Source: Acholeplasmataceae bacterium (GTDB lineage: Bacteria; Bacillota_I; Bacilli_A; Acholeplasmatales; Acholeplasmataceae). Taken from it: a DNA stretch of 11,672 bases. Location of the stretch: assembly GCA_028690555.1 (NCBI GenBank), contig JAQVBA010000033.1, positions 1 through 11,672 of the forward strand, given 5' to 3'. Of the stretch, positions 1-7,428 are shown piece after piece. A model generated the notes under the pieces. The model was not told where the DNA came from and ran no database searches. It saw nothing but the letters and a program-made list of their open reading frames with translations. Numbering within the stretch: the first letter of the stretch is position 1; every line of letters starts with the position of its first letter. The translations under genes and the position numbers were made by a program.

Positions 1-544
1 TGATAAAATTTGCAGTGTCACCAAGACTAAGTGTTTCAAACAGTGCCCATATAGGAATGTTTCTAGAAGTATTAACAAAGTGCGCAATTGGATTCTCAGA
101 ATTTTTATATGCAGATGCAATCTTACCGTGAATTTTATTCTTCAAAAATAATAGATTTTTATATGCATTGTTATAGTTTTTAGAACCACTAGTATAGCGG
201 TTGTGATTTGTAAGCAGATTATTCATTGCAGATTCAAAATCTGTATCCTTATTAGCAGAAAGCACATCTATGCAATAATTGTTAACTAATATCTCAAAAT
301 CAATAACTGGTCTATAAAACAAACCTTTCAGTTTGATATCAAAATCATAAATAGCTTTTATTTCAGAAAAATCACTTAAGTTTAACCTATTATGTTTTTT
401 CTTTACATATCTATAACGTTTATACCCGTGATAATAACCCATTTGCATCAATTCACGTTTTTGCCTACTGCCATCAATGGATATACCGTGTTTATCTCTA
501 ATATGTTTCATTAATCCATTAATGGTTTTACCTTTAGTCATCAT
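1..544 (-). CDS. Abi_2 (AbiD/AbiF) family abortive-infection protein, N-terminal part, runs off the left edge
   Basis: An open frame begins with two adjacent ATG codons (544 or 541) and stays open for 181 codons to the edge, so the 3' part is missing. Residues 36-46 read GYYHGYKRYRY, the Abi_2 signature near the N-terminus. Residues 66-85 (YDFDIKLKGLFYRPVIDFEI) and 163-175 (IPIWALFETLSLG) are also typical of the family. Abi_2 proteins such as lactococcal AbiD and AbiF block phage growth and carry an RNA-cleaving HEPN-type fold; the R/H active-site motif usually lies further towards the C-terminus, outside this window. The ribosome site is poor: a run of five G about 5 nt before the ATG. A TTG four codons upstream is a less likely start. 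The gene stands alone on its strand, about 360 bp beyond a terminator, so it is probably transcribed separately from the phage block. Family assignment is firm; target and activity are inferred. Confidence 0.9.
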   Translation of the reverse strand, partial: MMTKGKTINGLMKHIRDKHGISIDGSRQKRELMQMGYYHGYKRYRYVKKKHNRLNLSDFSEIKAIYDFDIKLKGLFYRPVIDFEILVNNYCIDVLSANKDTDFESAMNNLLTNHNRYTSGSKNYNNAYKNLLFLKNKIHGKIASAYKNSENPIAHFVNTSRNIPIWALFETLSLGDTANFI

Positions 545-877
545 GGCTGCCCCCAAGAAATATAAATTAATCATACTCTATTTAATACTGTTAGAATAGT
601 AATTTGATTAAAATTTTTATAATTATAATATAACACAATCGGATAGTTTTAGCCACTATTTCATGAAGAATTTATAATTTCTATATTTAATTTAGACTGA
701 TTTTGTTCACACTCACACTTTTTGGTTGAATTTGCATAATAATGTGTGTATGAGTATAGGATATATCTATAAATATTTTTAGTTTTATTTTTCAACAATG
801 GCTTTATATAGTCAACATCTCTATATTGCTAATAAAAACATGAATGAAAATGGACCCTATGAATAAAAATCATTAAA
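545..877. other. Intergenic stretch with no recognised gene
   Basis: This AT-rich gap separates the abi gene from the terminator of the phage block. Stop codons interrupt all frames and I recognise no protein. It must hold the promoter of the Abi_2 gene. A TATAAT on the minus strand (622-627) is a candidate -10, but no good -35 sits 17 bp upstream (AAAACT). CACAC (714-718) and GTGTG (744-748) could pair, giving a weak imperfect hairpin. The sequence ACTTTTTGGT at 717-726 recurs in the right-hand scar (see findings). Confidence 0.5.
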
Positions 878-902
878 AAAGACGAGTTTTTTACTCATCT
901 TT
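878..902 (-). terminator. Rho-independent terminator of the phage block
   Basis: On the minus strand AAAGATGAG and CTCGTCTTT form a 9-bp stem with one G-U pair around a 7-nt loop, followed by a T run. It starts 5 bp after the stop of the gene-tail relic at 908. The A-rich left flank would also give it some activity on the plus strand. It probably closed the original phage late operon and now closes the truncated one. Confidence 0.75.
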
Positions 903-907
903 ATGAT

Positions 908-991
908 TTATAAAATTTTATATGCAACAGATGTCATTGGTTGCAATGATATGACATAGTAACAGACAGTTGTTGAACTAGGAACAGTGTG
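908..991 (-). pseudogene. C-terminal tail of a lost gene, fused by deletion behind the truncated portal gene
   Basis: A 27-codon frame ends in TAA immediately before the terminator. Its codons read like real protein (positions 11-20 are YYVISLQPMT; the end is VAYKIL). It has no start codon or ribosome site and is one base out of frame with the portal gene upstream. The simplest reading is that this is the end of the last gene of the phage late operon, brought next to the portal start by a deletion. The fragment is too short to identify the parent protein, and chance coding cannot be excluded. Confidence 0.4.
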
Positions 992-1247
992 TCATAATTT
1001 CATTTGGTTTATGCTTCAACAGAAAAGACAGCTTTCCGCTTTTCTCGGATACTGTCTTATCGTTTTCTATTTTGATATATCTTGGTTTAAGTTTTGCACA
1101 TTGACTGGCCACTCGATCAATACAAATCTTTACAACATCACTTTTAGAAATGTTTGTTCCAAAAGGTGTATAGAATGTGTTTGTGTTGTTGATGATTTGT
1201 AAAGCATCGATTGAACCGGTTTTATTTTTTCGTTTAAATATTGGCAT
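978..1247 (-). pseudogene. Phage portal protein (HK97 family), truncated N-terminal fragment
   Basis: It encodes about 89 residues. The first 85 match the start of HK97-type portal proteins: a basic N-terminus (MPIFKRKNK), a YTPFGTNISKSDVVKICIDR segment, then a loop-rich stretch ending in SFLLKHKPNEIMT. Full portals have about 380-450 residues and form the dodecameric ring through which DNA enters the capsid; this fragment lacks the wing, stem and clip and cannot do so. After NEIMT only three codons (HCS) precede a TAG. The ATG at 1247 is the right start, because GGAGG at 1253-1257 lies 5 nt upstream; a GTG at 1253 is part of that site. The gene begins 17 bp after the terL stop, the normal phage order. 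I call it a pseudogene because sequence similarity stops abruptly at the junction near 992-995. Confidence 0.88.
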
Positions 1248-1264
1248 GAGCACCTCCGATAAGT

Positions 1265-2911
1265 TTAGTTCACCATGTTTTCGAAATCTATCTTATATCT
1301 ATTCAAAACAGCATACGCAATAATCAAAGCGACTGTGCCATCAATTCTTTTATACTTTGAGTTAAGTTTAGAAGGCTGGATATTTCCGTTCAAGTCAACT
1401 TTAGCTTGGGTATTAGATAAGCACCATTTAAGGATTGGATTATTATCATAAATTAGCAAGTTGTTTTTTAGGTCTGCTTCCATCTGTTTCATGGGTTCTG
1501 ATAATGAATAAAAACCCTGCCTAACCTTTTCCATATTGAATCCTAGGTCTTCCATCTCTTTAATCCAATATTGAGAGTTCCATGGATCGTAACCTACCCA
1601 AAGAGGTCTTATGCCATAGGTTTGGATCATCTTCATAAACCATTTTGTTACTAGACTGAAATCATTTTGATTCCCTTCTGTTAATGTGACAAATCCCTTT
1701 TTAATCCAGATATCATAGGGCACATTATCTTCAGTGATTCTTTTATCTAAAACTTCACTAGGCATAAAGAAATGTGGAACCACAAACTTCTTGTTACTAT
1801 CTTTTTTCTGGATAATTAATACTGCAGCTGTTAAGTCTGTGGTTGATGATAAGTCTTCACCACCAATCGCATAACTATCTCTTAAATCATCTAGACTATA
1901 TCTTTCTTCATTATTTAAATCATCATAAGATAACCATGATCCAGAATCAGCTTGTTTGATATTAAAGTCTTTACAAAGCATTGTGACTCTTGTTGATAAA
2001 TCATGTTTTGACTTATTCATAACATCTTCTAGATATGATGAGGTTTTTACTACACCTAAACTGGGGTTCGATTTTTGCCATGTTCTTGGATCATCATATA
2101 TCTCTTTAGCTGAGTCTTGGGTATATAACCAAGGTAATACTCTTTCATCTTCAATATCGCCTTTTATCATCTTTCTAACATAATCTAGTTTGCTATCTAA
2201 AAAACCACCAATGGTTGTACCCTCGGTGGTAATGATAAATATAAGTGGTTCTTTCTTTGTAGATTGAGTTTGTTTAATAGCGTCATAAACTTTAGAATCA
2301 GTCATCTCATGGACTTCATCAATACAACCAACTTCAATGTTGTAACCATCTTTATTTCTTGATTGAGCAGATAATTTCTTTATCTTGTTTTTAGTCTTAG
2401 GTGAATAGATAAAGAATATATTCTTCTTGCTTCTTGTATCTTTAGATAACGAGGGCGATTGTTCTCTCATATTATTTATTTCTTCAAAGAGAATATTTGC
2501 TTGTTCAGTCGTATTTGAAGCACAAGCAATATCAACACCACCTCTAGATAAAAAGAACTCAGCAAGGTCTAATCCAGCAATAAATGTTGTTTTACCATTC
2601 TTTCGTGCAATTAATAATATAACCTCATTAAATCGTCTTAATCCCGTATCAGCGATTTTAAATCCATATGCTGTTTGAATAATTGCTTTTTCCCATAATT
2701 CTAAGATAAATGGTTGTCCATTGAATGGTAATTTAGTGTGCTTACAGAATGTTTGTATGAAATCAATTCTTAAGTTACCTGGTTTTTCATCAAAGATGTA
2801 TCTAGGATTATCTAGATCAGTAATGAGCTTATCTATTTGCTTTTTGAGTTCCTCGCCAACTAGAATATTGCCTTTTATTATTTCACTATAATAGTCAACT
2901 AGATAATTCAT
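1265..2911 (-). CDS. terL: Phage terminase large subunit (Terminase_1 / HK97-like TerL)
   Basis: This 548-residue protein has the normal full length for the family. It is the two-part motor that drives phage DNA into the procapsid and cuts it. The ATPase half carries a deviant Walker A (ARKNGKT, residues 102-108), Walker B plus catalytic Glu (CIDEVHE, 196-202; D198, E199) and the coupling motif ITTEGTT (227-233). The nuclease half carries the three expected acids: D353 in GGEDLSS, D442 in VGYDPW and D524 in IDGTVAL. No motif is lost, so the protein is probably still active. Its ATG overlaps the small-subunit stop by 4 bp (ATGA), implying coupled translation. Downstream is only the broken portal, so the enzyme has no portal encoded here to dock on. 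It may be a recent relic, or it may act on another phage or satellite. Confidence 0.96.
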   Translation of the reverse strand: MNYLVDYYSEIIKGNILVGEELKKQIDKLITDLDNPRYIFDEKPGNLRIDFIQTFCKHTKLPFNGQPFILELWEKAIIQTAYGFKIADTGLRRFNEVILLIARKNGKTTFIAGLDLAEFFLSRGGVDIACASNTTEQANILFEEINNMREQSPSLSKDTRSKKNIFFIYSPKTKNKIKKLSAQSRNKDGYNIEVGCIDEVHEMTDSKVYDAIKQTQSTKKEPLIFIITTEGTTIGGFLDSKLDYVRKMIKGDIEDERVLPWLYTQDSAKEIYDDPRTWQKSNPSLGVVKTSSYLEDVMNKSKHDLSTRVTMLCKDFNIKQADSGSWLSYDDLNNEERYSLDDLRDSYAIGGEDLSSTTDLTAAVLIIQKKDSNKKFVVPHFFMPSEVLDKRITEDNVPYDIWIKKGFVTLTEGNQNDFSLVTKWFMKMIQTYGIRPLWVGYDPWNSQYWIKEMEDLGFNMEKVRQGFYSLSEPMKQMEADLKNNLLIYDNNPILKWCLSNTQAKVDLNGNIQPSKLNSKYKRIDGTVALIIAYAVLNRYKIDFENMVN

Positions 2912-3237
2912 TCACTGGCTCTCTTAAGAAATTCATCAAAGGCATCATCCCCATCATTTACTTGTGTTCCTAGAATTGAATTTAAAGTCTTTATAACTGT
3001 TCCATATGAATTAACGAGTTTTGTATAATACTTCGCTGCTTCGGTTTGACGTTGTGCACCTTTACTTGAAATTTGGATGGCGCCATATTTTATCATTTGG
3101 TCTTGAAGTTTAGTGAGTTCTACTTTCATAAAAGCTGCTTGATATATTAAATTGTCTGCTAGTTCTTTCTTGGTTTCATCAACCAAAGAAAAAAGCGACT
3201 TTAGCCGCTTGTATTCAATATTAATCAAATTATTCAT
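2908..3237 (-). CDS. terS: Phage terminase small subunit (P27-like TerS)
   Basis: This 109-residue protein lies directly upstream of terL and overlaps it by 4 bp, the canonical position of the small terminase subunit. That subunit recognises the viral packaging site and loads the large subunit. The helical pattern fits the P27 family: a long first helix, then IKYGAIQISSKGAQRQTEAAKY (about residues 48-69), a helix containing the YTKLVNSYGTVIKTLNSILG stretch, and an acidic tail. Its ATG overlaps the stop of the KAP NTPase gene by 4 bp, with only a weak purine-rich ribosome site inside that gene, so it probably depends on re-initiation by ribosomes finishing the NTPase. Sequence similarity alone is modest; neighbourhood carries much of the assignment. 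Confidence 0.85.
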   Translation of the reverse strand: MNNLINIEYKRLKSLFSLVDETKKELADNLIYQAAFMKVELTKLQDQMIKYGAIQISSKGAQRQTEAAKYYTKLVNSYGTVIKTLNSILGTQVNDGDDAFDEFLKRASE

Positions 3238-5207
3238 TTTCTAATCTCTTGATCTATCATTTCAATAATTTTGTTTAGATAATCAATAAAATCATTCAAT
3301 AAATATTTTAGAATATACGATTCTACTTTATCTAATCCAATAGTTAATGATGAATGTAGCTCTCTTAAATTTTTCAAATCATTTTTAAAGTATTCATTAA
3401 TGTTCGAAAAAGCATACACATATTTTAAGGTTTGAAGGATATTTGATAGGTCCTCACTGGTACCATCCACAATTAACTTTGATAGTTTCTTAACATTAAT
3501 TTGAGACATAAAGTTTTTATTTGTTGTGAATTTAGATGCGTTCTTTCCTTCTTTAACATGTTCATACAGTGAGAAAGACCAATTGTCACCGTCTAATATT
3601 TTATTTAAAGTTGAATCTACCAGTAACAAATTGTGCTCATGAATCTTTTCATCTAATCTATCACAGTAAGAAACTAAACGTTCTTTTTGATCTTCATTAA
3701 CAGATCTTGATAATGAGTTAAATCCAAAATCCTTCTCTATTTTTTTATCTGAAGATTCTATATTTTTAATCATTTTCTTAAACAAGTCATCTATATCAAC
3801 TGGATTGTCATAAAAAATATTATTGTAAAGAAAAGAATCATACAAAAATGTTTGATAAAGCTGTATATTTAAGTCATTGCTATTGAGTTTATCAATTGCA
3901 TTTGAGAAAGCATTAATAATATATTCATCAGATTTATCCAACCAGTATGTTCTTAGTTCGACTAGACTATTTTCTTTTTCTTTCTTGTAATCTCTGACTA
4001 AAATATCATAATCTTTAATTAAGTCATTAATCTCTATGTCGGTGAGATCAAAGCTATTCATGAGTTCTGTCCCAAGAACATAAATGTCCTCTACAACAGA
4101 CTGAGGAATATTTTCTTGACTACTGTGAAACGATATAAATGGATTCTTGTCAATATCCTCTTTCGGATTTTTCATTTCTAAACCGCAATAGAAAACAGCC
4201 TCAACTATGCAGGACATTATTTCATCAAAGTTACTGATTTCATCAGCTTTTATTAAGTCTAATAGATTATTAAATGTATGTAATGAGAATATGAATGTTC
4301 TAAAATTATAATGTTCATTGCTAATATATAAATTTTCAACATAGTCTAAATTTTCTAAGATATATCTATTTTTATTTGCTAATTCTTCAAAGATGTTTCT
4401 TATCGGTGGTGTGAAATCATACGAGTAACCAAATAATTTTTCTTTGACTTTATCATATTGCTCGTAAGAAGAAAACAAATAATCAACTTTTTTTCTTAAA
4501 GACACAAGATTAGTTGAAATAATTCCATTATCATTTTTATCATCTTGACTAGTTTCTAAAGATCCAACTGAACTATATGGATTTTTATTATCATCTTTTT
4601 TTATAGGTAACTTTAAATCTTTGACTATATTATACTTATCTATAAGACCGTCAGTATAAAATCTATTTCTTATTTCTTTTTCATTCCCAACTATTATTGT
4701 TTTAATCTGGTATTCTTCAACAAAATTATTAATATACCCCATTAACTCAACTATATCTATTCTAGAACGTTCTAAATCGTCAAAAACTAAGACTATTTTT
4801 TGTGTAGTGATGTACTTCCAGTAATTGTCAATTTTAGGAAGTGTAATATATACTTTTGAAAGCAACATAGGAACTAGATTTTTTGCAGAAGCTACTGCTG
4901 TGTCTTTTAAATATTGGGAGGCAAGTTTCTTTTTTCCAAAATACTTTTTTTGCTTTTCTTTTATTCTTTGTTCAAATATTAGTTTTGAATAAATTTGTTT
5001 AGCTATTTCTTCAACTGAGACAACTCCATATAGAGATATATATATCATTTTAAAGTCAAAATTCTCTTTTAGATAATCTCTTAGAATATTATTAACATAA
5101 TATGTTTTCCCAGATCCCCAAAGTCCATTAACAAAATAAGCGTTGTTTAGAACTTTATCATTCAAATAATATTCAATTGACTTGTTTATTTTATTATAAA
5201 ATTCCAT
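3234..5207 (-). CDS. KAP-family P-loop NTPase, probable phage-exclusion protein
   Basis: This 657-residue protein has a clear Walker A near its N-terminus (GLWGSGKT, residues 28-35), Walker B with paired acids (KIVLVFDDLER, 137-147; D143, D144) and a following IIVGNEKEI strand at about 170-178, the layout of KAP NTPases of the STAND/AAA+ class. Many KAP proteins carry membrane helices inserted in the ATPase domain; I see no convincing one here, although residues 104-123 are mildly hydrophobic. The C-terminal 400 residues are charged and helical with no recognised domain. PifA of plasmid F, which excludes phage T7, is a known member, so a defence role is plausible but inferred. A strong AGGAGGA (5214-5220) sits 6 nt before the ATG. 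The end overlaps terS by 4 bp, an unusual place for this gene. It is markedly AT-rich. Confidence 0.88.
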   Translation of the reverse strand: MEFYNKINKSIEYYLNDKVLNNAYFVNGLWGSGKTYYVNNILRDYLKENFDFKMIYISLYGVVSVEEIAKQIYSKLIFEQRIKEKQKKYFGKKKLASQYLKDTAVASAKNLVPMLLSKVYITLPKIDNYWKYITTQKIVLVFDDLERSRIDIVELMGYINNFVEEYQIKTIIVGNEKEIRNRFYTDGLIDKYNIVKDLKLPIKKDDNKNPYSSVGSLETSQDDKNDNGIISTNLVSLRKKVDYLFSSYEQYDKVKEKLFGYSYDFTPPIRNIFEELANKNRYILENLDYVENLYISNEHYNFRTFIFSLHTFNNLLDLIKADEISNFDEIMSCIVEAVFYCGLEMKNPKEDIDKNPFISFHSSQENIPQSVVEDIYVLGTELMNSFDLTDIEINDLIKDYDILVRDYKKEKENSLVELRTYWLDKSDEYIINAFSNAIDKLNSNDLNIQLYQTFLYDSFLYNNIFYDNPVDIDDLFKKMIKNIESSDKKIEKDFGFNSLSRSVNEDQKERLVSYCDRLDEKIHEHNLLLVDSTLNKILDGDNWSFSLYEHVKEGKNASKFTTNKNFMSQINVKKLSKLIVDGTSEDLSNILQTLKYVYAFSNINEYFKNDLKNLRELHSSLTIGLDKVESYILKYLLNDFIDYLNKIIEMIDQEIRK

Positions 5208-5395
5208 ATTTTCTCCTCCTCAAATATTGTAATTTTCAAAATTATTGGCTTCCACAAATTAAACGTCCCCCTACGCGGTACCCTTTGCATGGGATCGATG
5301 ATTTTTTTATACTTATCAACAAGAAGCCTTAATTTATTATTTTCTTCTCTTAGTTCCTTAATTGTTTTTATGTATCCTTCTTCTTGATTACTCAT
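5186..5395 (-). CDS. Small coiled-coil ORF upstream of the KAP NTPase, unrecognised
   Basis: A 69-codon frame starts at an ATG with a good ribosome site (GGTGGTG, 5403-5409, 7 nt upstream), so it is probably translated. Residues 8-34 look like a short coiled coil (IKTIKELREENNKLRLLVDK). The second half, from about residue 37 (QRVPRRGTFNLWKP onward), looks different: it is encoded by a GC-rich patch and then by AT-rich DNA holding the NTPase ribosome site, and may be read-through of non-coding DNA. The frame overlaps the NTPase start by 22 bp. I do not recognise the protein. It could be a truncated phage gene from just upstream of the packaging module, or a small partner of the NTPase. Confidence 0.5.
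   Translation of the reverse strand: MSNQEEGYIKTIKELREENNKLRLLVDKYKKIIDPMQRVPRRGTFNLWKPIILKITIFEEEKIWNFIIK
5214..5220 (-). promoter_or_regulatory. Strong ribosome binding site of the KAP NTPase gene
   Basis: The minus strand reads AGGAGGA, 6 nt before the ATG at 5207. It fixes the start of the NTPase and lies inside the 3' end of the small upstream ORF, so translation of the two is likely linked. Confidence 0.8.
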
Positions 5396-5459
5396 CTTGA
5401 TTCACCACCAAATCAAATAATTAATATTTTTCTATTTGTTTACCCATAAAGTTGATCGT

Positions 5460-6515
5460 TTAGATAATATCTAATATTTTTAAAGCTAAAACTGCTTTAT
5501 TGTAAGATTCAGTGTTTACTTTTTTTAGGCGATTAATGTTTTTATATTCTTTGGGTATTAGTTGATTTGGAACATCTATTTTGATGACGTTTGTTTTTTT
5601 GATTAGTTTAGCTGTCAGAAGCATTATATTACATGCATACTCAACAACACTTTCTCCAGTCACTTTAATACCAAATACATGATTTTGTATACTATGAATT
5701 CCTTTTAAAAGTTTTGAATAGTCTTCTTTAAACATAGTTCCTCGAGTAATTATCGATAAACACATATTAAATGTATCCATTAAGGCCATTTCTTCAGTAA
5801 TATCAATGCCTCGATATTCTATTTCTTGCTTGACAATTTCCGAGTAAGATGCACTGATAACATCAAAATCTTTGGCATCTTCTAACAGTTTCGCAACATC
5901 TAGAAATTGCTTGATCACTTCTAAATACTTAGTAATTAATATACCATCTTTATTATGGTATTCATATTCAATACCTGTAGTATTAGGCGCAAAAGCAGTG
6001 AGTTTATCAGCTAAAATGGATTCTATCGATGGAACATGCACAAATAATGACTCACCTTCTTGTCCTAAAAAACTGTTTTTAATAGGGACGGATAGAACTT
6101 TCTTATACCCATGATTTTCAAACAAGACATCTAGTAGTATTGGAATCTCTTGCTCACTAGAAGGTGACTGATAGAAAAATCTATAATGTTCTTTAGTAAT
6201 ATTATTTTTACCTCTTCTTTCTTGTTTTTCCTTTCGAATAAAAGGGTAAATTTTAGCAGCTTCATTTAAAAACTCATCAAGATTAATATGAGGTTCTACA
6301 ATGATATCAATATCTGTTGATAATCGATATGGTTTATTCAGTAATAATACAAGTGATGTTCCACCTTTAAATACAAAAGGCAAATTAACTCTTACCAAAC
6401 TTTCTAATAGACCAAAAGCAAAAATCATACGTTCAATTAAAAACTCATCTAAGTTTTTGTATGTCTTCTTAATAGAGGTTATGTGCGCTTTTGTAAATGA
6501 GTTTTTACCTATCAT
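5460..6515 (-). CDS. abiEii: AbiEii/AbiGii-type toxin, nucleotidyltransferase (type IV toxin-antitoxin)
   Basis: This 351-residue protein has the minimal nucleotidyltransferase signature of the family: KGGTSL (residues 50-55), the metal-binding DID (D68, D70) in RLSTDIDIIVEP, a third candidate acid D129 in ILLDVLFE, and ADKLTAF (169-175) with the conserved lysine. AbiEii enzymes transfer nucleotides onto RNA; related enzymes add pyrimidines to tRNA acceptor ends and stop growth, which aborts phage infection. All motifs are present, so an active toxin is expected. Its ATG overlaps the upstream antitoxin stop by 4 bp, and GTGAGG lies 7 nt before the ATG. The C-terminal 120 residues are helical. 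It is followed after 64 bp, with no terminator seen, by the small ORF and the KAP NTPase. Confidence 0.93.
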   Translation of the reverse strand: MIGKNSFTKAHITSIKKTYKNLDEFLIERMIFAFGLLESLVRVNLPFVFKGGTSLVLLLNKPYRLSTDIDIIVEPHINLDEFLNEAAKIYPFIRKEKQERRGKNNITKEHYRFFYQSPSSEQEIPILLDVLFENHGYKKVLSVPIKNSFLGQEGESLFVHVPSIESILADKLTAFAPNTTGIEYEYHNKDGILITKYLEVIKQFLDVAKLLEDAKDFDVISASYSEIVKQEIEYRGIDITEEMALMDTFNMCLSIITRGTMFKEDYSKLLKGIHSIQNHVFGIKVTGESVVEYACNIMLLTAKLIKKTNVIKIDVPNQLIPKEYKNINRLKKVNTESYNKAVLALKILDII

Positions 6516-7237
6516 TTAGTTACCTCACTAGGATCATATTTTTTGACAAATTTTTTCGTGATATCAATTAAGTTCCTTCTTTTCGCATAAGAATAAATGG
6601 TTTTTATATTAACCTTATACGTTCTAAATAGATTATCAATAATAGTCGCATATTCTGATTGACTAAACAACTTGGACACTAAATCATTAGAAAATAAGTC
6701 AACAATAAGTTTCTCCACTTTGATTTCATATGATTCTTTGTTCATTGGAGCACGGCTTACCAAACTTGAAACAATGATTATATTGTCTTCTGCATATAAA
6801 TAAAAATCTTCAGTTGTTGGATTCAATAAGATTTTATCAGTAATGTGATTACGTAAATATGTGAAAACATCTTGCATGTAATATTTTTCGACTTCAACAA
6901 AAATAACATTTCTAGATATTTGATGATTTATCCATTCATTAAATATTTTTGTTTCATAAATTACTATATCTAATTTAGGATACTTCTTACTTATTAATTT
7001 TTTCAATAGTTTCTTTTTTTCCGTTTGTACCTTTGGCGAATAATCCTTAAGCACACCTTTGTAGTAGTGTTTGGAATCTACTTTTGTAATGTCTCCTGAT
7101 TTGATAAGTTCATGTATAACCCATCTAATTGATGAGTCTTTTTCATAATCAGTAGATTTTTTTATGTAATCAACCAAATCCTCTTTTAAAATATATTTAC
7201 TATTCTCAAACACATCTAACTTTATGTCATCTGACAT
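6512..7237 (-). CDS. abiEi: AbiEi-like antitoxin and autorepressor, partner of the AbiEii toxin
   Basis: This 241-residue protein has an N-terminal winged-helix-like region (about residues 14-62), in which IRWVIHELIKSGDITKVDSKHYY has the helix-turn-wing pattern of AbiEi and DUF6577-type proteins, followed by an alpha/beta domain. It lies immediately upstream of the toxin with a 4-bp overlap, the standard antitoxin-first order. Known AbiEi proteins bind their own promoter and lower toxin expression rather than binding the toxin. I place the start at the ATG at 7237, because AGGTGG sits 8 nt upstream; two GTG codons further up (7249, 7246) fall within that ribosome site. The consensus promoter begins 23 bp upstream, leaving a very short leader, which suits repression at the promoter. 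Sequence similarity to characterised AbiEi is distant, so the partner position supports the call. Confidence 0.82.
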   Translation of the reverse strand: MSDDIKLDVFENSKYILKEDLVDYIKKSTDYEKDSSIRWVIHELIKSGDITKVDSKHYYKGVLKDYSPKVQTEKKKLLKKLISKKYPKLDIVIYETKIFNEWINHQISRNVIFVEVEKYYMQDVFTYLRNHITDKILLNPTTEDFYLYAEDNIIIVSSLVSRAPMNKESYEIKVEKLIVDLFSNDLVSKLFSQSEYATIIDNLFRTYKVNIKTIYSYAKRRNLIDITKKFVKKYDPSEVTK

Positions 7238-7259
7238 GCCAATCACCACCTTTAATTGT

Positions 7260-7288
7260 ATTATATATTTCGTCAGTCATTATGTCAA
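7260..7288 (-). promoter_or_regulatory. Perfect consensus sigma-A promoter of the abiE operon
   Basis: The minus strand carries TTGACA (7283-7288) and TATAAT (7260-7265) separated by exactly 17 bp, a full match to the housekeeping consensus. The spacer and -35 contain TGAC three times (7284-7287, 7276-7279, 7272-7275), a possible tandem operator for the winged-helix antitoxin. A promoter this strong would normally need repression. Transcription would start about 16-20 nt before the antitoxin ATG. Confidence 0.85.
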
Positions 7289-7336
7289 TGCATTTTACCA
7301 ATATTTCATCGTTATGGCGTTTTGCATAGCCTTTTA

Positions 7337-7372
7337 AAAATAATAGCAGAAACTCATTTCTGCAGTTATTTT
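7337..7372. terminator. Bidirectional-looking hairpin after the 163-residue ORF
   Basis: GCAGAAA (7346-7352) pairs with TTTCTGC (7357-7363) around a CTCA loop. Past one A-A mismatch and a T-G wobble, the stem continues with seven more A-T pairs to 7337/7372. On the minus strand it is followed by a T-rich run and lies 57 bp after the stop of the upstream ORF and upstream of the abiE promoter, so it insulates the two transcription units. Confidence 0.7.
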
Positions 7373-7428
7373 AACTATCAATTAATATATGAAGCATTAT
7401 CTAAGCTGTCCTGTTTGGCAATCAAAGT

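Noticed and set aside
711..755. Possible hairpin between CACTCACAC-like and GTGTGTATGAG-like arms
   Set aside because: Only 5 bp pair perfectly; the rest needs a 4-nt bulge, and no gene lies next to it.
920..965. Nested small inverted repeats (ATGTC/GACAT and ATTG/CAAT) behind the portal fragment
   Set aside because: Short arms with a 5-nt bulge inside a probable coding relic; not convincing as a site.
987..1202. Plus-strand open frame opposite the portal fragment
   Set aside because: It mirrors the portal coding region, has no ribosome site, and its product is cysteine-rich low-complexity sequence with no recognisable pattern.
1956..2678. Two plus-strand open frames opposite terL
   Set aside because: They are shadows of an intact large terminase with all its motifs on the minus strand.
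5872..6519. Plus-strand open frames opposite the AbiEii toxin gene
   Set aside because: The minus-strand gene has full nucleotidyltransferase motifs; the antisense frames lack ribosome sites and recognisable domains.
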